From the NCBI GenBank assembly GCA_037039685.1, contig JAWNGF010000001.1:9610001-9674000 (forward strand): 64,000 bases of DNA, in the 5' to 3' direction. This DNA comes from Ceratobasidium sp. AG-K. Lineage: Eukaryota > Basidiomycota > Agaricomycetes > Cantharellales > Ceratobasidiaceae. Positions 1-11,541 of this stretch are shown here, piece by piece. Under the pieces are notes generated by a model. It was not told the origin of the DNA, did not search any database, and saw only the letters and a program-made list of their open reading frames with translations. Every line of letters begins with the position of its first letter. Positions within the stretch are counted from its first letter, which is position 1. The position numbers were made by a program, and so were the translations under genes.

Positions 1-91
1 GTTCAAAGTCGTGGGTTTATCATTCTACGTACAGGGTATCGTAATCCTACATACATACAAAAGATTGCACATTTCGTGTTCCCTCGGCGCT

Positions 92-1736
92 CTACATCAA
101 CCCCGCGACAAGACCTGCCACCGCACCGACCAAAACCCCCATAGCGCTGACCCGATTCGCGTACCCAGCTGATTGCTGGCCACTGTTTGCATCTGGGGAA
201 CCCGAGCTCTCCACGACAAAGATCTCCCCTGTCGTATCCGAGCTCACAAACATCCTCCCGAGCCGGTCAAACGCAAGTCCGACGGGCCGGATGCATCCAC
301 CTGGGCACTGCGATAGGTCAGATGCTCCCACAACAGTGGTGTAACCCTCTCGTGATTGAGCCGACGCCGAAGGAGTAGCGTCCGACCATGGAATTCGAAC
401 AACCTTGTAACCAGTTGCAGGTTGACGGTTCCAGCTCCCATGGAAGCTCACAAACGCATCCCCATCCCAATCGGTGTTCACGGCGTATTGCCTCGCCGTG
501 CTGGATCCCTCGCTATTACTCGATGGAGCGTTGTAAAATACAATGTCGAGCGGGGCCGAGTGGGCTTGGAACGACATGGCTGGTTTTACGTTGTTCTGGT
601 CAGATGCGCACCACGCGTCGTCGGGTTGTTCGCCTGGGTTGCGAATGGAGAATTGTTCTCCGGTTTGGAACGTGAACGAAGGGTTGGCGGTGGAAGACGC
701 AAAGGCAGACGAGTCCCAGGCCGTGTAGCAATAGGGATATCCGTAGAATTTCTGGGCATCGGGTATCGTGGCTATATTCCTGAGCGAAATACGGTTGAGC
801 TCCTCGGCTAAGGGTCGATAGGTGAGTATGTCCGACTAAATGTGGGAGTTTGACTCACCTGGGTTATCTTGGTGAACGTCGACTCCCCGCCAGTTTACAT
901 TATCCGAGCTATTCTCAACCTCCCATAAATCGTTTCCGTCATCGGACAAGGCGATGCCGACAGCGTTACGTAGACCCCAGCCCAAGAGCTCGCCCTGCTC
1001 CCAAGCCCACCCATTTCCTGGCAGAGAGCTGTTCAATGCGAACCGTCGAATTTGAGAGCGCCCAGAAGCGAGGCTGGCTAGAAACGAGGGTCAGAGCCGG
1101 GCCAGGGTATCAAGGAGGATAGGCGCACCCGCTTCCTCATCGAGATTCGACTCCGAGCCACGAGTGACGATGATGTATTGCGACAAGCTGGCATTGCCAG
1201 GTTGAGCTTGGAGCAACAAGGTGCGGGTCGTGTGATCTACAACTTGATTTCAGTTCATGTTCCAATGTAGCCACTTTTCACTGACCAGCATTGGACATGT
1301 TAAACGCAATGGCAACCGGGTTTCCCAAAACGGCCACACTACTAGGATCATACTCCCAGCGATACACGTTATCGCTCGAGCTGGCGTACAAGTACTGGTT
1401 GTTCCCCCCACTCGGGCCAATTTCGATTCCATGATTCAGATTTCCATTATTCACGACCGTGCGCCTCTCCCACCCAACGCAAGTCGAATCGTTTCGATAC
1501 GACAACGCCACGATCCCGACCCCCCGATCGATGACTAGCAAGTTTGAAAGCGAGTCGAGGCGGATTCCACGAGGACGTGTAAGGCCATTATATATCACCC
1601 TCGTCGACAGTCCTTCAGTCACGTTTGGTGGATGGGCAAACGAAAGCGAAGCCTGGGATTTACATTCTCCGGGGGAGGTAGGTGCTGCTGCGGCGACCAG
1701 AGCCTGAAGGGCGATGAATCCGAGGGCAGGAATCAT
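92..1736 (-). CDS. Secreted AA12-type pyranose/L-sorbosone dehydrogenase (PQQ-dependent family)
   Basis: Four exons on the minus strand: 1736-1286, 1236-1129, 1077-859 and 807-92. Three introns of 49-51 bp have GT-AG ends, and the exon sum of 1,494 nt gives 497 aa. The product starts with a signal peptide (MIPALGFIALQALVAAAAP). It contains blade-like motifs of the glucose/sorbosone dehydrogenase beta-propeller: RPRGIRLD, GLRNAVGIALSDDG, FHGSWNRQP, GYKVVRIPW and CIRPVGLAFDRLGRMFVSS. These match fungal soluble quinoprotein sugar dehydrogenases (CAZy AA12), which oxidise pyranoses outside the cell and can pass electrons to other oxidative enzymes. No cytochrome or CBM1 domain is present. The C-terminus is a Ser/Gly linker followed by a hydrophobic tail (VLVGAVAGLVAGLM) with no charged end, which suggests a GPI anchor. 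The family call is firm. Substrate and anchoring are inference. Confidence 0.88.
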
Positions 1737-1776
1737 GGCTGAAATGTCCAGGGGTCAAGATGATGCGCAGTCGCGG

Positions 1777-1783
1777 TTTTATA
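1777..1783 (-). promoter_or_regulatory. TATA box of the AA12 dehydrogenase gene
   Basis: The minus strand reads TATAAAA here, about 40 bp upstream of the ATG at 1736. Position and sequence fit a core promoter; it is assigned by sequence only. Confidence 0.55.
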
Positions 1784-3039
1784 GGCACGTTCCTCCATAC
1801 GGCTCGACAATGACGTTGACGGCTGGTTCATTGCTTGGCATAAGGATTGTTAGGTAAGCACTCTTGGCTTGGCGCTTGACTTGCTCCTCGCTCCGAGGTT
1901 TCCGCTATTGTTATAAAATACCACTTGTATCGTATAATCGAATGATTTGGGAGGGTGTGAAGATAATTTGTTGTTGACCGGATACATCCGGGTGAGTCGG
2001 ATTGCCAAGTAAATGTGCCTGTTGCCCAGGATTCCCCATGGCTATGCGGATAAAATATGACCGAGCCTCACGCCACCGTTTGGAGAACACGAATACGCCA
2101 CCACTCCAAGTGTCTTGTTCCTAGACACGGGGAGGTATTCACGGGTATCTCGAGCGAAACCCTTTTCTCCTGTGCTCCTTGGCCAGATGCACCGCTTGAA
2201 TGTATAATTGCTACTGGAGCGACATTCAACGTCGGTCGTCTCGATGAGCGGGAATATCGGCGTAGGGCGTTCATCTACAGTCTGGCTGAAGCGCACATAT
2301 GGAAACTTCCTTAAAATCTCTCTTAGACACAATAGAGCCCGTTTGAATTTAATGCAGTCGCTCTGTGCTCCTGCGAGGTGACACTCAAAGGTTGTAATGC
2401 TTCAATGCTATCTTGTCTCCGACGTAATCTCTATTTCACTAGCCCCTGGATATGGATTAGAATAGCACTGTGTGGGTCGCGTGCTTCTTAACCTCGCCCA
2501 AATTTGCATTGCCATGTTATAGACGCATGAACACGCATATACCCACTTGCACGCTGTTACCACACAAATTACCCCAGTCCACAAGGGTCGGGTTGCCAGG
2601 ATAATTCCCGTTTATCTCGCCCTCGGGTAGAAAACAGGGGAGTACGCCGCAGCTCCTACATTCCTGGATATCAATCGTTTGTTTACCCCGTTCAGGAAGG
2701 ATTCAAAGTCCAAGCGGTCAGTTGTTTTAGCCACATTACGTGGTTACTGATCCAAGCAACTCTTTGACGTGCCCTGCTCCGAGGACCTCACCAGGCGGTC
2801 AATTTTTCGGTTCTGAGTGTTGAACACACGTCACAAACAAAGGAGGACCAAGCAAAACAATGGTTGTGGCAGTCGATATGTTACAATTGACCGCGTCGGT
2901 ATTTTTTAGTCCGTCAAAGGAGAAATGTTATCCAAGCTACCTACCAGTCAGTCTGACGACGTATGTATATCTAACTCGGGTGAGTCATAAAGCAGGGATG
3001 GACAATCATGCTTTGTGGGGTTGCTAGAGCCAGGGTCAC
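1784..3039. other. Intergenic region, no gene recognised
   Basis: About 1.25 kb between the divergently oriented dehydrogenase and kinase genes. It probably holds both promoters. Short open frames here show no family motif, no splice-compatible extension and no repeat structure I could identify. Confidence 0.5.
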
Positions 3040-5352
3040 ATGGTATTGAGTTCCTCACGTGACTGGAGGGTGTTTCAGCGATATCTTGGAGTCGGTCCTG
3101 GGAGAAACATCAGAGCTACTATGATCTCCCAACCAGTTCAAGACGTACCTGCCGTTCCTGGGGCTTTCCCTCGTTCGCCTTCACTCTCACCGCCTCCAGA
3201 TGACGGCTCGTTACTGGTCTCTTCGAGCTCCGGCAAGAGCTCTGATGGTCTCAGAGCCTGTGACCCACCAATGATTAGCGATAACTGTCAAGGGCTCTAT
3301 ACGAAGGGTGGATCTACTACTGGGCACGCGCGATTGACCGAGAGTCTGATGAACAAAAGGCAGGTGAGCCGTTGGACACCTTACCCCACAGCTGAGGGCT
3401 CTCGGTATTCCAATAAGAGCGATTCGTATTCTGCAATCGCTACGACGGGCCTCTTCCACATCATCGGAGGCTTTATTCGCTCGCTAAGTTCCGACGGACC
3501 ACTTACTCCAGTTGATCCTGTAGAACCTGTTATGAGCCAAAAAGCCGACGAGTCACTTTCCCGGATTATCTACGATGGTACGCAGTACTTCTTGCACTTA
3601 ATACATCTTATCTCAAGGAAACCTTTTAGCTACTACCCCAGACAGTCCGATTAGTACTGAATTTTCCGCTTCCTCTGCGCTTGCATGGCAAACGGGCGTG
3701 GAATCACAGGCTGCCAATGTGATCTCGCCTTTCAAGTTTGCGAGTCCATCGGTAACTGGCCTTCGACCATCACTCTTAGCATTACCCTTGGAAAATGTAA
3801 GCATTTCTACCGTTAATCAATTCTCGTATCGCCCGAATCTCGATGCGATCAAGGACAGGATAAACTCATATCAGGGGACCCCACCAGGACGGGAAACTAG
3901 GTCTTTGTCGGAAGTAACGGCGATTAGTAAGAGAATGGTACTGGATAAGTATATCTATTAAGCTCTAGTTACATGCTTAAAACTTTATTCTAGTCGATGG
4001 AGGACGTCGCCAAGCACTTGGGTGCCCATGGTTGTAAGGATATTACCGACTAACTCAACCAGGCTGCGTGTGGTCTTCACCCAGTGTCGAATGGTGGTCG
4101 TGGAGATGTTTTTCAAGGCCGTTTACATGACGGTACTCAGGTCGCTATTAAAACCATCCGATTTCAGGCCAATTACTCAGAAAATAGCCAAAAATCCTTA
4201 AAGGTGAGTGTTCATTCTGTGGTCAGTCACCTCGGTTGCTTAGGTATCTCAAGCACGCGGCCCAAGAGCTTCATACCTGGTCGAAGTGCGGGCATCCAAA
4301 TGTGATCGGGCTACTCGGACTTGTGCAATTTCGAGGCGCAATTGGAATGGTTTCGGTATGGATGTATCATGGAAACATGCCTCCATACCTCGAAAATCAC
4401 CCCGAGACTGACCGCTGCCGCCTGGTTAGCACTTTCGTACCGTTGATTTCATCACATACTCAAAAGAAATGTGTGTAGAGCGCTCAAATCGCGGAGGGCT
4501 TGGCGTACCTGCATGGAAATAACATAGCAAGTGTTTCCATTGATGATTTCACTCCATCACGCTAAGATGGAGTTTCAGATACATGGTGATCTCAAAGGGG
4601 TAAGCAGCTTGGATCCCAGACGCATCAAGGCCAAAACTCATTATTTCTAGCAAAATGTTCTCATTTCAAACGATGGTATTCCCATGATCGCCGACTTTGG
4701 GAATGCCGTCTTACACGGGAGCTCATTGCATATCACTGGAACCACTGCTAGGCATAGCATATCACCCCGTTGGACCGTGAGATACATACTTCCGTGGCAG
4801 GCGAGCGGGTCTCAAAATAATTTTCTTCTTGCAGGCACCGGAACTATTTCAAGACTCGGGGTCGTGTTTGTACAGCCCGGAAGCAGACGTATATGCGCTC
4901 GGAATGGTATGCCATAGTATGAGTCCAAGCTAGCTCCGCGTAGTCTCTAACTTCTGGCCTCATAATTAGACTATCCTGGTACTTTCTTAGACCTCCCATG
5001 CTTTGGATATAAGACTAATTCAATCTAGGAAGCTATCACTGGGGAAATACCCTGGGCCAAGAAACATGACCGTGTTGTGATGGTTTTGATTAGTGTAAAA
5101 AAACAACACCCGGGACGACCCCAAGACGCAATACCACCAGATAGCCACTACGGAAACACACTTTGGTGCTTACTGACATTATGCTGGTCAGCTGAGCCAG
5201 GGGTTCGTCCTACTGCCGTTGACGTCATAAACACTGTAAGTTGATTGACCTAGCCTAAACTCAAGTTACACAATTGAAAAATTAACTTTACACAGATGAA
5301 GAAAATCACACACCAAGGGTTAATACGAAGTTTTGGCAAAACTCCGGGGTAG
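3040..5352 (+). pseudogene. Protein kinase of the Rhizoctonia-expanded HGDLKG family, with one nonsense codon
   Basis: Exons read by homology: 3040-3577, 3630-3937 (or -3913), 3994-4203, 4254-4424, 4479-4526, 4579-4599, 4651-4776, 4835-4906, 4970-4978, 5029-5235 and 5296-5352. Introns are about 50-60 bp, and the kinase exons all join in phase 0. The N-terminal 300 or so residues are Ser/Pro-rich and not recognised. The kinase core has GRLHDGTQVAIK (beta-3 lysine), HTWSKCGHPNV, HGDLKG (catalytic loop), ADFGN (metal-binding loop), RWT|APE (activation-loop end) and ADVYALGM. The catalytic Lys and Asp residues are kept. An in-frame TAA at 4051-4053 precedes the kinase domain, so the gene is scored as a pseudogene. 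An alternative acceptor ending at 4062 would skip it in frame. One intron (4527-4578) starts with GC, and one exon is only 9 nt. Confidence 0.72.
4970..4978 (+). other. 9-nt micro-exon of the kinase gene
   Basis: Nine bases encoding Thr-Ile-Leu lie between an acceptor (AATTAG) and a donor (GTACTT). They supply the three residues expected between YALGM and EAITG in this kinase family. Flanking introns are 4907-4969 and 4979-5028. Confidence 0.65.
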
Positions 5353-7760
5353 TCGAGGGACGTGGACAAACGCGGCGGTTTCTGCCCTTTTATTAGACAG
5401 CATATGTCGGACTATTTTAGCACTGCTAGACGGACTCAACGTATTTTCGACTCCACACATAGTTTTCTGGCCAAGTCGCTCATTAATTGTTCACTGGGGT
5501 TTGATCTGGAGCTAGTAGGATAATATCACTACCAAACGCGCGGGTTTTACTCGCCATTTCACCGACAAGCTTGTTGGCCACTAACCTAGGACTTTCGATG
5601 GGGTTGAGATTATCAGATATCAGGGCGTGGGTTTGAGTCTTGTGAAATCAGTACTTGTTATCAAGTTTATTTAGTGGTCCGGCCGATACGTGATTGCAAG
5701 GCCGGAAATCCACGGTCGCGATTCTGAGGAGTACAGTAATCCCGATTCTACTTACGCCCAGATCAGTTGCATGTGAACCATTTGAGGGTGCGGTCTTTGG
5801 ACAAGGTGTTCGGGGGCCGATATTGCTTATGGAGAAGTGGTTTGAACGTCACCTCTTTCGCTGTGACACTAATAGGAAGCCATCCAAACCAGTTGCCGGC
5901 ATCTCCGTGCACAGCGAAACTAGGATCTATTCCGAAGACCTTACAGGTTATGTCATAGAATTCGAAAGTCTACATCCGTGATCACCTGCTACCGTCCTTA
6001 CCGGCAACTGGGATACCTCACCAAGAAAGGCTTAACTGGCTATTTATTGACCGATGCCGGCCCCACGAGCGCGGCATATCGCGTCTTTAACCAAATCGTG
6101 GATACTCATTTCTAGTCCTGTAGTCGGGGATTGTACCATCCCAAATTGCATTACCACTTGGGAAATGTCCTCCTAATATGGGCTATGTGGTGTCGTGCTC
6201 CATGCCAGGGACGAGCGCGACGGAAAGAGATTGCATGCGTCTTCCTTACTTGATTTGTCTCTTCGCAACCCATGAAATGATCCCAAAAGCAAATGAATTT
6301 TGCGCCGGCGCTCGCACAGTGGGATTGAGTTGACGCTCTATTGCCACAAAGAACAACGAGCGTTCTAGAACTCGAGTCAGCTAATGGATAACACGTGTGT
6401 CCTAATACTTGACCAACAGGCACACAGTCATGCTCTTTAAGTGGGGGGGGGGGCACGAAGCCCTAGTGGTTTCCAAGTCGAAATGCGTACCGAAACCGGG
6501 GGGCGACTACGTGAATAGTTATTGACCTGGCGCAGCGCAAGCCATGGCGGGTGTCCATGGGTAATTAATTTGAGGGCGTGTTTGCCCAACCCAATATCCC
6601 GGTAAGGTAGGATTCGGGTTACGGATAGAGTACCCAACCCACCGAAAGTGCGCCTGGATGCGCCCATGTGCCTCATCAATGTGGCTGATCCAAATCTACG
6701 AGGTAGTCAGCACTCGTTCCGGGGTGACTCTGTCGGTCGGAACCTGACACGCGTCATATGGGAGGGTTTGGTACGTGAAGCACTAGTATCTGATGGAGCA
6801 ACGTTCCGAGTAAGAGTCCAGGCGTAGGTCACAGTCGATTCATCCACATTCGGGCACTCCATCATGTGGGGTGGTGCGGGCACATAATTGATGAGGTCGT
6901 CAGCGGCGGAAAGGGTAGGAGGTCCTCCATGAACTGGGATATGGCAAACCACGGGAAGCAGGGAAGATCCGGTTATATTGGACATAGGCGAGATGTCGCG
7001 GATATGGAAGGACAGGATACGTAGTGATATGAACGGAGAGTTCAGGGGGGAAAGGCTTGGTCGACAAACATGGAATGTATTTATCGAGTGGTGATGGGAT
7101 TCCACTGAGATCATCAACCCGAAAGCATCCATCACAATTGTGACCAGCCCTGAGTCACGTGAATATTTTCTTTCTGTGATCCACAACAACTGTGCAACTT
7201 ACAGCGCTGTTATGTATTGACGGTGGAGGATAAAATCACTACTCAAAGCGCAAACATGCTCGAACAGATTGTCTTTATTGTGACCAAAGGTCGCTACTCT
7301 ACGTTCTAAGGCTTCTGAACTGGTTCGCGCTGAGTGCTATTCGCCTCGCTTGCACATCTGTGCTCCCGCCCCAGCAGCCGGCACCATTATAGGGTGTTTG
7401 CCATATGGACGATGGAAGATTTTGGCTCCACGAGAGCCTCCCGGGATTCGATTGTGTGCTATACGGGAAGTGATGATTTGGGGTAGTTGGTTACCCGTCG
7501 GTGGCTCGTTCATAATCAATCATGTGCCAACAGCGGGTTGATCATACGTGACTGTTCGTGGCACCAAGGTGGTCCTCCAATTTAGAGAGCCTAGCCCTAT
7601 CCCTTCTTGTGCATCTCCCATCTCGGCAGAGCTACATCCTTTCCGTGGTGCTCGGAGGCCTTATTACCATACTGGGGGCTTCATAGTTTGGTGGGTGTTA
7701 TACTATTTACTGCGAACGTAATGATACGATCCATTGTTAGGCTATTGGTCCTCGTGACAC
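5353..7760. other. Intergenic region, no gene recognised
   Basis: About 2.4 kb. A minus-strand frame of 160 codons at 6707-7189 and several shorter ones have no recognisable motif or splice pattern. There is a run of 11 G at about 6440-6450. It could hold decayed gene fragments, but nothing can be named. Confidence 0.45.
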
Positions 7761-7770
7761 TATATAAATA
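7761..7770 (+). promoter_or_regulatory. TATA box of decarboxylase gene 1
   Basis: TATATAAATA lies 46 bp upstream of the ATG at 7816, a good distance for a core promoter with a short 5' leader. Confidence 0.6.
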
Positions 7771-7815
7771 ACTGTGTGTCGTCAAGCGAGCGACAGAGCG
7801 TCCACTCTGCGTAGT

Positions 7816-10800
7816 ATGCCGGCCTCACGAAACCACAATAACCCCTGCTTTGAGCATCTGAACGCTCGACATGATCGCCTAGGCGCCTGGTTCTTGGGAC
7901 CTAAGGCCGAGAATGTCAATTTCCTCAAAGAATTTTTCATGTATATTGCCGATCAAACCGAGCGTGCTCGTAAAACCTTTCAACCTGATGACCCGGTGAG
8001 CGTCATTCCTACTCTTTGCATCCACCGGTCCATCGTTACTACACTGGAACGGTTCCAATATTTTTCGCTCGTTCCCAATGGCCCCACTTCACTTCAGCAT
8101 GCTAAATAGCGTTTCGGACGTTGCAGAAATTCATCGATGCTGAGATGCAAACAAGCTCGACCTTCAAGCAAGAAATCCGCGACCTTGACACCGCTCTCAA
8201 AGAGTTGACGGCTGCCCTTGCAGAGCATTCGATTCCCTTTTGGTCTCCTCGTTATAATGCCCATATGACCTATGATACCTCGATGCCAGGTCTCCTGGGT
8301 TATCTCACAACCGCCTTATTCGTATGTTTCATGTCATGATTATCAATTTGGTCGGTCGACTGATATTATAATAGAACCCTAACAATGTCGCAACTGAAGC
8401 CAGCCCACTCACGAGCGTCATCGAGCGCGATGTGGGCATCCAGCTTTGCCAAATGCTAGGCTACAACACGAACAATACGGAACGCGATGCTCCGTGGGGA
8501 CACATCACTTGTGGAGGCTCGATCGCGAACCTCGAATCCATGTGGTAAGCCCCTAATCTACCGACTTAAGTCTCAATTGAGCTAATAGTAAACAACATAA
8601 ATAGGGCTGGTAGGTGGGGCAAGCCATATCAAGACTGCTTACTCACGTTCTGTACCCTTAGCCCGTAATCTCAAGTTCTATCCCTTGTCTCTGGCGTGTG
8701 CTCTCGAGCCTGGCGCGCCTCTCGAACATATCCGGGACCAGTTCGAGATTCAGCTTTGCACTAGTGAAACCAAGTTGTTCTCCAAGGCTTCTACGTGGGA
8801 GCTTTTGAACCTCAGGCCGGTAACCGTCTTTGAGATTCCCGAGCGTTTAGAGAATGAGTTTGGCATTTCGCCAACTTTCCTATCGAATACCATGAACAAG
8901 TATGTTCTCAACAATATTCCTGAATATTTATTGACACAACAAGCATAGGTATCTTATCCAGAGCTTGGGTAAAGACGTGCTCGAGAGGAAGTTCGGCATA
9001 ACCGAGCCAAGCAAATACTTTGTCGGGACTACCAAGCACTACTCGTGGCCAAAGGGTGCCGGTAAGCTGGATTCCCCACATATCCAGAATTGTGGCTAAT
9101 ATCTCGGTTTAGCTGTGACCGGAATTGGCTCTGATAACATCATCGACGTTCCAGTCGATATAAATGCGCGCATGGACCCTAAAGCCCTGGATGAACGCCT
9201 CAAGACCTGTCTCAGCCAGAAGCAGGCCGTCTATGCCGTGGTCGCTATCATCGGCTCCACCGAGCACGGGGCCGTCGATCCAATCAAGGACGTGATCGAA
9301 CTTCGTGACAAATATCAAAAACAGGGTCTCTCCTTTGCGGTGCACGCCGACGGTGCATGGGGAGGCTACTTTACCTCTCTCCTTCATGAAGAACGCCAGC
9401 CTCGCGGCGCCCCGATTGACCCGGACAACAAATATGTTCCTGAGCAAGCACTTAGCACCCACACCCGAACACAACTCGAGAATCTTCAGTATGCCGACTC
9501 GATTACAATCGACCCTCACAAGTCAGGATATATTCCCTATCCTGGTGGCGGCCTATGCTACCGTGATGGACGAATGCGCTACCTTGTCACTTGGCTGAAC
9601 CCAGATGTCTACAAGGACTCGGACGGCGATGCTAGCATGGGTGTCTATGGAATCGAGGGAAGGTGAGTCGGATCGTTTTATCCTGTGATTATTCCCCTGA
9701 CACGCTCGATATATAGTAAACCCGGTGCTGCAGCCGTTGGAGCTTGGGTGTCTCATCGCGTTATCGGGTTGCACAAAAATGGGTACGGCTCGCTACTTGG
9801 CGAAGCAATGTTCAGTTGCACCAAGGTAATCAGGCAAATTTGTTTAGTCGACCTTGGCTGACACTTTTTTTAGATGTACACGCACTGGGTCACGATGGAC
9901 ATGGACGACCCTTCCTTGATCATCGTCCCACTCAACTCCATCCCCGCCGAGCGAGATGGTAAAAGCCCAGCCGAAATCCAGCAACAGCGTGAGTATATCC
10001 GCGACCACATCGTCAATCGGCCGAACTACGACCTCGTTCAGGATGAAGAAGCCATGAAACTGGTGCGCGAGCTGGGTTCCGATTTGTCGATCAACGCATT
10101 TGCCTGCAACTTTAGACTTGCGAATGGTGAAATCAATCGCGATGTTGTGGAAGCCAACTATCTCAATACTCGCATCTACGATCGACTCAGTGTGACTACG
10201 ATCGAGGACAACATCTATGACAAACCCTTGTTTATCATGTCGACCAAAATGGAACAAAAGGTGTATGGTGAATGCTCCAATCATTTGAAGAAGCGTCTTG
10301 GGCTCGTCGGTGACCAGGACTTGGATATTCTCGTCAACTGTGTCATGAGTCCATTCCCGACCGTCGCGAACTTCACCAAGAGCGTTGCAGATTCGTTCAA
10401 GCAAATCGCACACGAGGAAATTCAAGTGAGTCTAATGCGTTCTCTCGGATTATGCAATCCTAAATATTCAATTTAGACTTGTTTGTTCCGTAACACGATA
10501 ACCGAGGACGACTTCCGGTTTGTCGTTCAAGGCACAGACAAGTTATACCTTTCGCTGCTTCCGATGTTCAACATGGCCAACTACCGCTATCAACTCATCC
10601 TCTCCTGCGAGATCCCTGACAACGTCAAGCAGCTCTACCGCGAAACACGCGCCAAGCACCCCGAGGCTGTTTTTTTCATCGGAACTACAAAGGACGTCAA
10701 ACTCGAGAGCATTTTGGCCGGCTCATTCACCGGTATGCTGGAGAAAGGATTGCCAACCAAGGAGAACCCCAAGTGAGTGAATTGTAAATTACAACTGTTC

Positions 10801-11541
10801 CCGGCTGACTAATATCCATTACCCAGGCCTCCTCGCATTGCCTCCGACTTCATGGTTACAAACATCAAGGTAATCAAGAAGTCGCCGATCGACTCGAAAT
10901 ATCTCGACCCAAGCTTCCCCGAATACATGTACTTCCACCTATACGGGACCAAGGAGCAACAACACATCGAGCACATGCTCCTGACGGCTCAGAACGTCCA
11001 GCTTGCATCGGACCAAGTCAACCTCAAGCTCACCCAGGGAACACTCTCCGAGGACGATCTTACCAAGTGCCTCGTCTTGCGTCTCAACAACATTCGTGAG
11101 AATACCGTGCTCCCACTCCTTCCTCCCAACACTCCTGCATTCTTCAAGGCTGACGACCGCGAATACGATATTTCGATCCTCCGAGACCCGCACGGCGCCG
11201 AGACCCATGGCCCAGGGCTCTCCCGAGCCTTCTCTAGGGCAACACCCATCGCCTCGGGGAAGATGAAGCTCGGCAAGATGATCTATGCGGATTCTATGTT
11301 GCTCAACGGCGAGCCCACTCCTGACGGTCTCCGGGTCGACACTACAGATGTTAGCGGAATGACACTCGAGGAACGGCTAAACGCGACGCGCAGGAACTTT
11401 GTACCCGAGGATCCGAAGCACGTCGACCGTTACTACAAGCAGCGTGACAAGAAAGTTGCCTGGCGGGAGTTTATGGAGCAGAACATGTCGAGTATTGGGC
11501 ACGACCCGGCTGGAGGCGAACTCATCGTGCGGGGGCATTAG
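7816..11541 (+). CDS. Group II PLP-dependent decarboxylase, tyrosine decarboxylase-like, paralogue 1
   Basis: Eleven exons: 7816-7995, 8127-8321, 8375-8544, 8605-8609, 8662-8899, 8949-9061, 9113-9662, 9717-9825, 9874-10425, 10477-10772 and 10827-11541. They sum to 3,123 nt, giving 1,040 aa. Except for the 131-bp first intron, introns are 48-60 bp. Motifs match the pyridoxal-dependent decarboxylase fold seen in bacterial tyrosine decarboxylases: TKHYSWPKGA, STEHGAVDPI, HADGAWGGY (Asp ~380 should bind the PLP ring nitrogen) and DPHKSGYIPYPGG (Lys ~437 should form the Schiff base). It is much longer than the ~620-aa bacterial enzymes; the extra C-terminal half is shared with its paralogue. The likely reaction is removal of CO2 from an aromatic or related L-amino acid. 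The true substrate cannot be read from sequence. No signal peptide or membrane segment is visible. Confidence 0.9.
8605..8609 (+). other. 5-nt micro-exon of decarboxylase gene 1
   Basis: GGCTG sits between acceptor AAATAG and donor GTAGGT. It restores the codons for Trp-Ala-Ala-Arg across exons 3 and 5. Skipping it gives an immediate stop codon. The same five bases occur at the same place in the paralogue. Confidence 0.8.

Noticed and set aside
4034..4062. 29-bp intron GTAAGG...CCAG in the kinase gene
   Set aside because: Too short for a fungal intron, and the enclosed residues match the kinase family.
6437..6452. Run of 11 G
   Set aside because: Simple homopolymer in unannotated sequence, possibly a sequencing artefact; no function supported.
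6707..7189. 160-codon minus-strand open frame
   Set aside because: No recognisable motif, splice pattern or promoter; open frames of this size occur by chance in GC-moderate DNA.
7774..7815. Upstream GTG-initiated extension of decarboxylase 1
   Set aside because: Lies between the TATA box and the first ATG (7816) and would need a non-ATG start.
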